64,000 nt of DNA. It comes from Paenibacillus rhizovicinus. GTDB lineage: Bacteria; Bacillota; Bacilli; Paenibacillales; Paenibacillaceae. The notes under the pieces are model-generated. The model was not told where the DNA came from, did no database searches, and worked only from the letters and a program-made list of their open reading frames with translations. Position 1 is the stretch's first letter. The number at the start of each line of letters is the position of its first letter. The stretch is taken from contig NZ_CP048286.1 of the NCBI RefSeq assembly GCF_010365285.1, forward strand, positions 3,271,001 to 3,335,000, read 5' to 3'. A program made the translations under genes and the position numbers. Positions 1 to 7,811 of the stretch are shown here, piece after piece.

Positions 1-103
1 CGGATGCAAAAGCTGGCGAAAGCAGCGAGGTGAACATAACCGCGCTGCCGATGGAGACAGAAAGCCCCATAATGCCAAGCTTCTGGGTGATTCGCTTGTT
101 CAT
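1..103 (-). CDS. secreted protein, N-terminal fragment
   Basis: Partial gene running off the left edge. Reading leftward from the ATG at 103, the first 34 codons encode a typical signal peptide: MNKR, then a hydrophobic core, then a likely cleavage site after SPAFA. A GGGAGGA ribosome binding site lies just upstream. It is on the same strand as the ABC importer and directly downstream of it, so it may be a secreted enzyme acting on the same substrate. Nothing past the signal peptide is visible, so no function can be given. Confidence 0.6.
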   Translation of the reverse strand, partial: MNKRITQKLGIMGLSVSIGSAVMFTSLLSPAFAS

Positions 104-208
104 AAGTTCCTCCCAGATGCTAAACACCCGCCGTTGCATGAGGCAAAGGCCTCCGCTGGCGGCGGGTGTGAGCAATTTATTTGTACGTCCAAGTTTACTT
201 ATTGATCG

Positions 209-1486
209 TTACTTATTGATATCATTGAATTTTGCAATGGTAGCTTTCACGGCGGCAGTAATGTCAGAGCCGCTTTCGATCGGCTGCGTCAGCTTCTCCC
301 AGATCGCTCCGTCGATTTCGCCTTCTTTCGGCTGGTTGTTGAAGCCGCGAGCAACCTCGGAACCTTTGCGGATGGCATCCACTGCGTAGGTTTTATCCGG
401 ATTGCTTGTCGAAATCAAGTCGAAACCGGATTTCGTAGGTGCGACAACCTTCCATTTGTGAATCGCAAGCGTCATATCGTTAAGCGCTTTTGCCGCGATG
501 GCAGGATTTTTGGTCGTGCTGGACATCGCCGTTACAGCCATCCAGCTGAATGTGACTTGCTGCGTGCCTTTCGGCGGAACGACCATGCCCACTTTGAACT
601 TCGATGTCTTCTCGACATCGTCGCCAGCGCCGCCGATATACATCGCCACTTTGCCGGTTTTGAACATATCGCCGTTGCCCATGGAGTCAGCTTGCGCGCG
701 CTGCGGCATAATGCCGGATTTTACGATGGTTTGATACATTTGAAGACCTTGAATGGATTCAGGCGAATCCAGTACGATTTTGCCGGCTGTGTCGAAGATA
801 TCGCCGCCGTAGGACCAGGTGTACATCGCTGTCGGCATATTGTTCAACAGCGCGCCCCATTGGCCGTCTTTCGTCAGTTTTTTGCCTGCTTCGACGAAGT
901 CGTCCCACGTCCAATCGTTCGTCGGAGCGGCTACGCCTGCATTGTCAAACATATCTTGGTTGTAATAAAGCATGTACGGCTGGGAAATCCAAGGCAGTCC
1001 GTAGATTTTGCCGTTTACCTTGCCTACATTGAGCGGGCCTGGATAGTAATCGTCGGCCTGGAACGAACTTACGGAAGCCAATGGATCGTCAAGCGGAGCA
1101 ATTGCGCCCAGGCTTGCATATTGCGGAACATATTCTTGCGACAGCCACATGAAGTCCGGAGCCTGATGAGCAGCTACCATGGTCTGCAGCTTGACGTAAT
1201 AGTCGGCTGGAATGCTTTGGACTTCGATCTGATAATCGGTTGCGCTTGCATTGAGCTTGTCGATCAGATCTTGAAATTCTTTCAGTTCGCCCGCACCTGC
1301 CCATGTCGCTACTTTCAATTTCACTTTCTCGGCTGGCGCTGCGTTTCCGGCAGGTTGATTGCCCGCATTCGCAGCTGGTTGATTCCCTTCATTCGATTTG
1401 GACGAATTGGAACCGCATGCTGACAGGACGATCGAGAAAACCATGATGCACACTACCATGAAATAAAATCTTCTTTTGCCTAACAT
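209..1486 (-). CDS. carbohydrate ABC transporter substrate-binding lipoprotein
   Basis: 425-residue family 1 extracellular solute-binding protein. The N-terminus is a lipoprotein signal with lipobox LSAC, giving lipidated Cys24, followed by a low-complexity Ser/Asn/Gly/Ala linker of about 30 residues. The body shows features common in sugar-binding proteins, including the WDDFVEAGKKL region and YYNQDMFDNAGV. It should capture a sugar or oligosaccharide outside the membrane and deliver it to the two permeases encoded upstream (2432-3325 and 1572-2426). A GGGGGAAG ribosome binding site precedes the ATG. It is the last gene of the importer operon. The substrate cannot be inferred from sequence. 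Confidence 0.9.
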   Translation of the reverse strand: MLGKRRFYFMVVCIMVFSIVLSACGSNSSKSNEGNQPAANAGNQPAGNAAPAEKVKLKVATWAGAGELKEFQDLIDKLNASATDYQIEVQSIPADYYVKLQTMVAAHQAPDFMWLSQEYVPQYASLGAIAPLDDPLASVSSFQADDYYPGPLNVGKVNGKIYGLPWISQPYMLYYNQDMFDNAGVAAPTNDWTWDDFVEAGKKLTKDGQWGALLNNMPTAMYTWSYGGDIFDTAGKIVLDSPESIQGLQMYQTIVKSGIMPQRAQADSMGNGDMFKTGKVAMYIGGAGDDVEKTSKFKVGMVVPPKGTQQVTFSWMAVTAMSSTTKNPAIAAKALNDMTLAIHKWKVVAPTKSGFDLISTSNPDKTYAVDAIRKGSEVARGFNNQPKEGEIDGAIWEKLTQPIESGSDITAAVKATIAKFNDINK

Positions 1487-1571
1487 AGATGTACTTCCCC
1501 CTCAATAATATTTGAAATTGATTTCCGGCTATAAGGGCAGGAGATCAAAAATCAACGCGGTTCAGTGACCA

Positions 1572-2426
1572 CTAGCCTTTAATACCGCTTAGTTTAACAC
1601 CTTCCACAAATTGCTTCTGCGCCAGGAAGAAAATCACAAGTACCGGTAGCAAAACCAGAATCGAGCCTGCCATGAGCGGCCCCCACTCTACCTTCATAAC
1701 CCCCTGAAACATCGCGAGTCCCAACGGAAGCGTGAATTTATTCGTATCGTTCAAATAAATCAACGGTCCGAGCAAATCGTTCCAGCTTCCCTGGAAGGAG
1801 AATATGCCGATCGTAACCAAAGCCGGTATCGACAAGGGCAGGAAAATGCGGTAAAAGATTTTAAAACTGCTCGCCCCGTCGAGCACCGCCGACTCATCCA
1901 GTTCCTTAGGTATCGACATAAAGAACTGACGCAGCAGGAAGATAAATACGGGAGCTCCTCCCAGAAAGCCCGGAATAATGAGCGGTTTGAAGGTATTCGT
2001 CCAACCGATCTTGCTGAAGCCAATAAACACGGGAATCATCGTGACTTCCCCGGGGAGCATGATAGTAGACAGCACCAGAAGAAACCATATACTTTTACCA
2101 GGAAATTGGAACCGGGCAAAACCGTAGGCAACGAGCGCCGAGACAAATACGTTGGATAAGAGATTAAAGAACGTAATCGTCAACGAGTTTTTAAACAGCG
2201 TTGCAAATTCAATTTCACTTACAGCTCGCGAATAGTTCTCCCAATGAAAACCGTCCGGCAAAAACTTCGGTGGAATTTCAAAGATGACGTCTCCCGATTT
2301 CAAGGAAGTCGACAACATCCAAATCAGCGGAAGTAATGTTGTAATGGACAACAACACCAGCAGGCTATATTGGACGATAGCGCGTTTGGTTCTTTTTCGT
2401 TTACTGCCAGCCACATAAGACGACAT
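1572..2426 (-). CDS. carbohydrate ABC transporter permease (MalG/UgpE-like)
   Basis: 284-residue inner-membrane permease with six predicted transmembrane segments. The EAA loop that contacts the ATPase is visible as DESAVLDGASSFKIFYRIF followed by LPLSIPAL, around residues 187-215. This C-terminal family member (MalG, UgpE or AraQ type) pairs with the MalF-like permease upstream. The start at 2426 has an AAAGGGGG ribosome binding site, and only 5 bp separate it from the preceding stop, so the two permeases are probably translationally linked. No ATPase gene is in the cluster. Confidence 0.9.
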   Translation of the reverse strand: MSSYVAGSKRKRTKRAIVQYSLLVLLSITTLLPLIWMLSTSLKSGDVIFEIPPKFLPDGFHWENYSRAVSEIEFATLFKNSLTITFFNLLSNVFVSALVAYGFARFQFPGKSIWFLLVLSTIMLPGEVTMIPVFIGFSKIGWTNTFKPLIIPGFLGGAPVFIFLLRQFFMSIPKELDESAVLDGASSFKIFYRIFLPLSIPALVTIGIFSFQGSWNDLLGPLIYLNDTNKFTLPLGLAMFQGVMKVEWGPLMAGSILVLLPVLVIFFLAQKQFVEGVKLSGIKG

Positions 2427-2431
2427 GCTAG

Positions 2432-3325
2432 TTACCCCCTTTTTCGCTTTGGTCTTGTATTGACTTCGCTTTCATAATAGACCCAGGCCGAAGATGATTT
2501 AAATGCCGCCATCGTCAGAAGCATGATAAGTACGAATAGAACCCAAGCCATCGCCGTCGCATAACCCATCTTGAAAAATTTGAACGCGTTCTCATAAAGA
2601 TAAACCATATAGAAGCGGCCTTGATTGCCCGCGCCGCCAATAATATAAGCGTCCCCGAATTTACGCATCGCACCGACGATTCCCATGATCAGATTATAGA
2701 AAATAACCGGGGACAGCATCGTGAGCGTAATATGTCTGAATTTCTGGAACGCATTCGCGCCGTCGATTTCCGCAGCCTCGTAGAGATGACCCGGAATATC
2801 CTGCAAGCCGGCGAGATATGTCAGCATGCCGCCGCCCGCTCCCCAGACGACCATCATCAGATACGAGTAAAGAACCATATGAGGATCCGTCAGCCAGCCC
2901 TGCTCCGGAATGCCCAGCTTCGACAAAATCAGATTAATCATCCCGAAGTCTTTATCCAGCATCCATTTCCAAAGGAGCGAAATCGCAATCCCGGAAACGA
3001 CGGCCGGCATATAAAGCGCGGTTCGGAAGAAAGCCATCCCTTTCAGTTTGGAATTGACCAGGACGGCAATCAAGATGGAAGTTGCGATGCCGAGCGGAAC
3101 CGAAATAATTGCAAACCTGATTGTAATCCATAAAGCGTTGACGAAATCTTCGTCCCGAAATAAATCCGAATAGTTCTGCAAGCCGACAAACTTTGGCGCA
3201 TTGAACGTGTCCCATTCTGTAAGCCCGATATAAAACGCAAAGATCAGCGGTGCTACAGTTAACAAGATGAACCCGAGAATCCAAGGGGAAATGTATAAAT
3301 AACCTTCGTATTTTTTGAAACGCAC
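2432..3325 (-). CDS. carbohydrate ABC transporter permease (MalF/UgpA-like)
   Basis: First gene of the importer operon, encoding a six-helix permease with an EAA loop (EAAEIDGANAFQKFRHITL). I place the start at the GTG at 3325, because AAGGAGGGTG sits about eight bases upstream and the protein then begins RFKKYEGYLYISPWILGF, as is usual in the family; an ATG at 3373 would add 16 residues overlapping the operator and ribosome binding site. It partners with the 1572-2426 permease to form the membrane channel. Confidence 0.9.
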   Translation of the reverse strand: MRFKKYEGYLYISPWILGFILLTVAPLIFAFYIGLTEWDTFNAPKFVGLQNYSDLFRDEDFVNALWITIRFAIISVPLGIATSILIAVLVNSKLKGMAFFRTALYMPAVVSGIAISLLWKWMLDKDFGMINLILSKLGIPEQGWLTDPHMVLYSYLMMVVWGAGGGMLTYLAGLQDIPGHLYEAAEIDGANAFQKFRHITLTMLSPVIFYNLIMGIVGAMRKFGDAYIIGGAGNQGRFYMVYLYENAFKFFKMGYATAMAWVLFVLIMLLTMAAFKSSSAWVYYESEVNTRPKRKRG

Positions 3326-3350
3326 CTTATCACCCTCCTTACAAAAAATT

Positions 3351-3364
3351 TGAAAACGTTTTAT
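3351..3364 (-). promoter_or_regulatory. LacI-family-type palindromic operator
   Basis: The sequence TGAAAACGTTTTAT contains the perfect palindrome AAAACGTTTT. It lies between the importer promoter and the ribosome binding site of its first gene. A LacI-family regulator gene is divergent nearby, and its upstream region has another AACGTT-centred palindrome (GTAACGTTAC, 3870-3879). It also matches the left half of the catabolite-responsive consensus (TGWAANCG), so CcpA is an alternative binder. Confidence 0.45.
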
Positions 3365-3371
3365 AATGTAC

Positions 3372-3399
3372 ATTTTAAGTTACTTTTTGATTTTGTCAA
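3372..3399 (-). promoter_or_regulatory. sigma-A-like promoter of the ABC importer operon
   Basis: On the minus strand, TTGACA (3399-3394) and TAAAAT (3377-3372) are separated by 16 bp, just upstream of the palindromic operator and the permease start. The -35 box is a perfect consensus match; the -10 box differs at one position. Confidence 0.55.
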
Positions 3400-3442
3400 C
3401 ATTATTTAACAGGTTTGTAATTAATTATTTATTTTAAATATT

Positions 3443-3709
3443 TTATTGTAATGTCTTGTCATGTAATCCCCACACGAAAACAGGAAAATCGAGAACGATT
3501 TCCCCTCCGATACGCGTATAGAACGAAGCCTGTAGCTTCAGCTTCGGCATGCCCGATCTAGGCTTCTAGACACCATTTTTCTCTACAAAGAACAGCATTT
3601 CCGAATGCTCGCTGTCCTTCGACTCACGTATCCTGAAGGTCATCATTTCGTTCTTGGATAACGCATCATCGTTTGAATTCCTCTGAACGACTTGATTCGA
3701 TCTCGACAT
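3443..3709 (-). pseudogene. possible decayed ORF, unrecognised
   Basis: The roughly 550-bp interval between the importer and its regulator has no intact long gene. On the minus strand, a frame from the ATG at 3709 gives 47 residues ending at a TAG (3566-3568). The same frame continues for another 40 codons to a TAA (3443-3445), with plausible protein-like composition. This could be a short gene, a gene remnant with one in-frame stop, or chance. I do not recognise it. Confidence 0.2.
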
Positions 3710-3930
3710 GACAAACAAGGTGACTCATCCTCAAATAGCAAATTACATAATCTTGAAATTAGGCTAACAACATTATTTATTACTTCTATCATGTTGTCAA
3801 TCGCAAAAGAACAGTCCTAAATTTTCCAAGAAAACCGCTTTCTTTTTTCGCTTTTTTCCAATATAATTTGTAACGTTACTACCTGTTATTTTTTTTGAGC
3901 GCTTGCTCATATGGAAGGGGGCGGCATCAT

Positions 3931-4947
3931 TTGAAGCAAACGAAAGTGAACATGCAGACAATTGCAGACACGATACATATCTCCAAAAACTCCGTCTCGC
4001 AGGCATTGACCGGCAAAGACGGCGTGAGCGAGGAAACCAGACGTCTCGTCTTCGAAACGGCAGAGAAGCTCGGCTATGTGTACTCCGAAACCCGGAAGAA
4101 GAAACAGCAGGAGCGGAGCCGGACCATCGCCCTGATCGCTTCGGAATACGCTTTCTCTCAGCGTAGTTTCTTCGGTGAAATCTATCTCGCGATCGAGAAG
4201 GAGTGCTCCGAACGCGGCATTTCCTTGCTGATACAATCCGTGAATACGGAAGCGAGAGACCGGCTTATTCTCCCTTCTGTTCTTGACAGCCAGACCATAG
4301 ACGGCGTTCTCATTCTCTCGCACATCAGTACCGAATATATAAATGCCATATTGGAAACGAACATTCCCGCCATTCTAATTGACCATCATCACCCTGATAT
4401 TCATGCGGACTGCATCCTGACGAATAACCGCTTCGCGGGCTATGAGGCGGTACGTTATTTAATTCAGCTCGGCCACCAAAAAATAGGATATTGGGGTAAC
4501 GTGAACATTTCCCCAAGTTATTACGAGCGGTTCGAGGCGTACCTCCGGGCCATGAATGACGCCAGCCTCCCTGTTGATCCTGAATGGGTCGTTAAAGACG
4601 CAATCGAGGATATCAACGATATGCAAAAGAAGCTTTCGAACATGAAGGCTTTTCCGACTGCCTGGTTTTGCGTCAACGATGGACTTGGCTTTCTACTCAT
4701 ATCCAGTCTTAATCAATTAGGAATCAAGGTTCCTGACGACATATCCGTATGCAGTTTCGATAACGGCCAATTGTCGCAGATTAGTTCGCCGCCGACAACG
4801 ACGGTCACAATCGATCTTCCCATTTATGGACGGAAGGCGGTTGAACAACTGTTATGGAGAATAGACAACCCGAATGAACCTCATATGGAAATTCTGCTTC
4901 CTGCCAAATTGATACCGCGTGAATCAACGAGACAACTGACATCTTAG
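3931..4947 (+). CDS. LacI-family transcriptional regulator
   Basis: Sugar-responsive repressor of about 338 residues. It has an N-terminal helix-turn-helix (MQTIADTIHISKNSVSQAL, then VSEETRRLVFETAEKLGY) and a periplasmic-binding-protein-like effector domain (IPAILIDHHHPDIHADCI; FCVNDGLGFLLI). I chose the TTG at 3931, which has GGAAGGGGG nine bases upstream, over an earlier in-frame TTG at 3895 that lacks a ribosome binding site. It is divergent from the ABC importer operon, so it probably controls that operon through the palindrome at 3351-3364. Confidence 0.85.
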   Translation: MKQTKVNMQTIADTIHISKNSVSQALTGKDGVSEETRRLVFETAEKLGYVYSETRKKKQQERSRTIALIASEYAFSQRSFFGEIYLAIEKECSERGISLLIQSVNTEARDRLILPSVLDSQTIDGVLILSHISTEYINAILETNIPAILIDHHHPDIHADCILTNNRFAGYEAVRYLIQLGHQKIGYWGNVNISPSYYERFEAYLRAMNDASLPVDPEWVVKDAIEDINDMQKKLSNMKAFPTAWFCVNDGLGFLLISSLNQLGIKVPDDISVCSFDNGQLSQISSPPTTTVTIDLPIYGRKAVEQLLWRIDNPNEPHMEILLPAKLIPRESTRQLTS

Positions 4948-4993
4948 TTCTCAACTAGAACAACTGGTTTCTTGTGGCCGATCTGCATGGGTA

Positions 4994-5039
4994 CCCTGCA
5001 CGGGACATTTTTGAATGTGTTCGATGCAGGGGGCTTTTT
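4994..5039 (+). terminator. Rho-independent terminator after the LacI-type regulator
   Basis: CCCTGCA and TGCAGGG form a 7-bp stem with a long loop, followed by GGCTTTTT. It sits about 45 bp after the regulator's stop codon. Confidence 0.5.
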
Positions 5040-5071
5040 GGCATGCTTGAATATATTGTCGGGAACCGCCA

Positions 5072-5127
5072 CAAAAAAACGCATCGCTGTCCTGCCGGAA
5101 CGAAGTCCGTCAAAGACGCGATGCGTT
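5072..5127 (-). terminator. terminator-like hairpin, minus strand
   Basis: On the minus strand AACGCATCGC pairs perfectly with GCGATGCGTT, with an inner CGGA/TCCG stem, and is followed by TTTTTT. It lies about 110 bp beyond the 3' end of the distal tmRNA copy. A hairpin of similar design (15883-15927) follows the decayed tmRNA fragment, so the two may be related. Confidence 0.55.
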
Positions 5128-5201
5128 AGTAGTAGAATGACAGTTGCAATACTACCTCCAAACCAGTTCGGGCTACAATTGGGCTCAATTTAAGACAGAA
5201 C

Positions 5202-5231
5202 AAAGCCCCGTCCTCACGAGGACGGGGCTTT
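5202..5231 (-). terminator. terminator of the distal tmRNA copy
   Basis: AAAGCCCCGTCCTC and GAGGACGGGGCTTT form a nearly perfect hairpin directly beyond the tmRNA CCA end. Its sequence differs from that of the native-copy terminator at 16116-16145, although the position is the same. Confidence 0.7.
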
Positions 5232-5235
5232 CATT

Positions 5236-5587
5236 TGGTGGAGGCGAGGGGATTTGAACCCCTGTCCGAAGACAACGCCACACAGGCTTCTACGGGTGTA
5301 GTCACAGTTTTGATGTCACCCTAGCAGCGCCCCGTAACCGGCTATGCGTTGGGTCAGCCTGATTGTCTTATTCCGTCGACCCCAGGCGGAGACCGAACGG
5401 CGTATCCCACTATTTGTTAGCCCCTAGTCTAGTCACATGGGCGATGCTAGGTAGGAGCACGCTAACAGGTTATTAAGCTGCTAAAGCGTAGGATTGTTGT
5501 TGTTTGCCGTTTAATAGGCTTTAGCGTTGATGAAGCAGACGACTCCCTGCTACCCGCAACCCATGCTCGAACTATCCCCGTCGAATC
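5236..5587 (-). ncRNA. ssrA: tmRNA (ssrA) second copy, 5'-truncated
   Basis: This sequence is identical over 352 bp to the native tmRNA gene at 16148-16499. It has the CCA-ending 3' tRNA-like half with the T-arm GGTTCAAATCC, and a tag reading frame encoding GKQQQSYALAA followed by TAA TAA. It stops at GATTCGACGG: the native 5' end (GGGGGCGTTTATG), which makes the acceptor stem, is replaced by chemoreceptor sequence. It therefore cannot form the 7-bp acceptor stem, lacks the native promoter region, and is probably not a functional tmRNA. Confidence 0.85.
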
Positions 5588-5898
5588 GGTAAGCACTAGC
5601 GCGTAGAGCTTCGAGGTCTGCTGGTACAGATCGAAGCCATGGACGTCTTGATCTTATCATGCTGCATCGTGTAGATCGCATTGTAAGAGACCGAAGCCAT
5701 AAAGATGGCGAATCCGACTGAACCTATGGTCAACAGCACCATGATTCGTTTGCGAAGCGAGGAGAACCCGAACCGTTTGCGCAGCTGATGATCAAGATGT
5801 ATATTGGCCTCTGATCCGTTGCAGTCGACTAATTGAGTGCGTCGAGCAATCACTTTCAAACCGGAGCGGTGTCCAGCCAGTTTATATATTATGATCAC
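5588..5898 (-). pseudogene. methyl-accepting chemotaxis protein, N-terminal fragment
   Basis: On the minus strand, translation gives a Leu/Arg-rich start and a transmembrane helix (RIMVLLTIGSVGFAIFMASV), then SYNAIYTMQHDKIKTS, typical of the N-terminus of a chemoreceptor. The frame then shifts: a neighbouring frame continues as GFDLYQQTSKLYALVLTD right up to the tmRNA junction at 5587. The gene is thus frameshifted and cut off by the tmRNA copy, and the ligand-sensing, HAMP and signalling domains are missing. The protein family is inferred from general resemblance. Confidence 0.6.
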
Positions 5899-5931
5899 GA
5901 GTCCGCCGACCTACAACAGGGTTGCGGGCGC

Positions 5932-6519
5932 TTAAAAAAACATTCTTTCGGTTAACCACAAGCCCCCTAATACAAAAGCGATCGCTGAACAGACATTGAC
6001 GACTCTCACTGAAAACTTCCATTTGTGAATAAAGAAGAGCAGAGGCAACAATATCGCGAGAATTCCTAGCTGGGCAACCTCTATTCCTAAATTGAAACTA
6101 AAGATATTAAATGCCAAATAGTTCTTTGCCAGGTTCATGCCCTTTAATAGATCGGCGAACCCCATGCCATGGATCAAACCAAATACGAACGTAATCATCC
6201 AGCGTTTCTTCACGTCTTTTTTGAAAATATTTTCAATGGCGACATAGCAAATGCTAAGCGCAATCGCCGGTTCAACGATACTGGACGGAACGTTGATAAT
6301 ATCGAGCACCGTCAAGGTCAACGTTAAGCAATGCGCGATGGTAAATGCCGTAATGACCGCCGCATATTGTTTAATCGTTTGCCTTGCAATCAACAGCGAA
6401 AAAATAAACAAGAGGTGATCATAGCCCGTCAAAATATGTTCTACGCCTAGTCTGAAGAATGAGATGAATGCAGAAATCATTTCTATGAACCCCCCCCCGA
6501 ATTTCCAAAGATTAGTCAT
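5932..6519 (-). CDS. HupE/UreJ-family membrane protein
   Basis: About 195 residues and six predicted transmembrane helices, with the family signature GVEHILTGYDHLLFIFSLL and later FTIAHCLTLTL and GLIHGMGFADLL. HupE/UreJ proteins are associated with nickel or cobalt uptake, but members of this subfamily lie outside hydrogenase and urease loci and their substrate is unknown. The ATG at 6519 overlaps the upstream TPR gene by 8 bp. A run of nine G (6498-6490) follows in the reading frame, and an ATG at 6480 just after it is an alternative start. It is the third gene of an apparent operon with 7812-8963 and 6512-7789. Confidence 0.8.
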   Translation of the reverse strand: MTNLWKFGGGFIEMISAFISFFRLGVEHILTGYDHLLFIFSLLIARQTIKQYAAVITAFTIAHCLTLTLTVLDIINVPSSIVEPAIALSICYVAIENIFKKDVKKRWMITFVFGLIHGMGFADLLKGMNLAKNYLAFNIFSFNLGIEVAQLGILAILLPLLFFIHKWKFSVRVVNVCSAIAFVLGGLWLTERMFF

Positions 6520-7789
6520 TTCCTTTTCCTTTTGAATAAACAAAACTAAAGATCAGATAGATGCATAAACTTGCCATACCCGAGCTCCATAGTAAGATCC
6601 TGAATGTGGAAGAAAGGGGATCCCTATCTGCCTCTATTGCAGTGTTCAGGAGTATCTTCCGTCCGCTGTACACAGTGAGATAATGAGCCATGAACAAAGC
6701 GGCAGCCATATGCAAACCGCTCAAGGAAACGAAAACCATTCTGCCGGTTATCCGCGACAGCGGAGCAAGCAGCTTGATTACCAGGATGGAAAGGATCGAT
6801 AAGCCCAGCAGCCACAGGAAAAACCGCGGATCGACTTCCGGCTCTTGCTTGAACTTCAGGATTAGAATAGGGCCAAGTGAAGTCAGGGCAAGAAGGAAAA
6901 TAGGCTTGGCAAGCCGGTCAAAGTAATGGCTCGCATTGAAATATTTCCAAAATTTAGCCGGAAAGAGCGATATGACTACAGCCAGATAATAAATAAGACA
7001 ACCGATAAAGCCGACCATCATGTTCTTATGGCGTACAAGTTCGCTTTTCTTAACGGCATAATTAAAGCGGTCTTCCGGACTCGCGAGTGCTATGGCCTGA
7101 TTGAGGGTTCGAATAGCCTTACTAACATGACGCTGCTTCACGAGAATGTCAGCGTACAATCGCAGGGCCAAAGCTTGGTCCGTATTTGCAATGTCCGCCT
7201 TGCCAAAGCCGGCTATATAATCTTGCACGTGCTCGCTTGCCGCTTGATATTCGGCAGCTTCAAAATATTTGTTAGCCAAATAGATATGCATTTCGGGCGC
7301 AATCGCTGCCTGCTCATTCTTTGAAAGAATGATTTCGACTTTCGCCAGTCTTTGTTGAATCGAAATATTGTCTTCTTCCGACTGAGCGCTTCTAAAATCC
7401 CGCAATGCTTGCCATTCGGAACGTCTCTCCTCGAGATACGTTATTCTGTCTCGAAAGTCCTTGGAGAAGGTCCCCTTCGGGAAATGGTCGAGATACGTCT
7501 GATACAAGGTCAATGCCTTGTCAAAATCAAATAGATAGTCGTCGTAGATATGCGTTAACTGCTTGTACACGACCTGGTCATTCAGGTCCGGGTTCTTGGC
7601 CAACAGTTCTTCCATGACCATTGCCGCCTGCTCATAATCTTTAGCGGCAAAGAGTTCGTTCGCTTTAGTGCGGTATTCCTGTTCGTCGACGGCAGAACTG
7701 CTTTGAGCCATGCAAGTGCCAGTAATCATAATGAAGATCATGACTATCATCATGAAAGCAAAGAAATACGGTGCACGATTCTTCTTCAT
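6512..7789 (-). CDS. TPR-containing membrane protein
   Basis: About 425 residues. From the ATG at 7789 (AGGAAGAGAG upstream) there is a signal peptide or anchor ending near TCMAQS, then an extracytoplasmic tetratricopeptide-type region of about 230 residues (YEQAAMVMEELLAKNPDL; DFDKALTLYQTYLDHFPKG; AEYQAASEHVQDYIAGFG; RHVSKAIRTLNQAIALA). The C-terminal half has about five transmembrane segments. It sits between two HupE/UreJ genes, with 22 bp to the upstream gene and an overlap with the downstream one, so the three products probably act together. I do not recognise a named family; the role is inferred to be assembly or scaffolding. Confidence 0.75.
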   Translation of the reverse strand: MKKNRAPYFFAFMMIVMIFIMITGTCMAQSSSAVDEQEYRTKANELFAAKDYEQAAMVMEELLAKNPDLNDQVVYKQLTHIYDDYLFDFDKALTLYQTYLDHFPKGTFSKDFRDRITYLEERRSEWQALRDFRSAQSEEDNISIQQRLAKVEIILSKNEQAAIAPEMHIYLANKYFEAAEYQAASEHVQDYIAGFGKADIANTDQALALRLYADILVKQRHVSKAIRTLNQAIALASPEDRFNYAVKKSELVRHKNMMVGFIGCLIYYLAVVISLFPAKFWKYFNASHYFDRLAKPIFLLALTSLGPILILKFKQEPEVDPRFFLWLLGLSILSILVIKLLAPLSRITGRMVFVSLSGLHMAAALFMAHYLTVYSGRKILLNTAIEADRDPLSSTFRILLWSSGMASLCIYLIFSFVYSKGKGND

Positions 7790-7811
7790 GGATATCTCTC
7801 TTCCTGCTTTC

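Noticed and set aside
4972..5193. 73-residue plus-strand ORF after the LacI-type regulator
   Set aside because: It spans two terminator hairpins, has no ribosome binding site, and its protein has no recognisable features.
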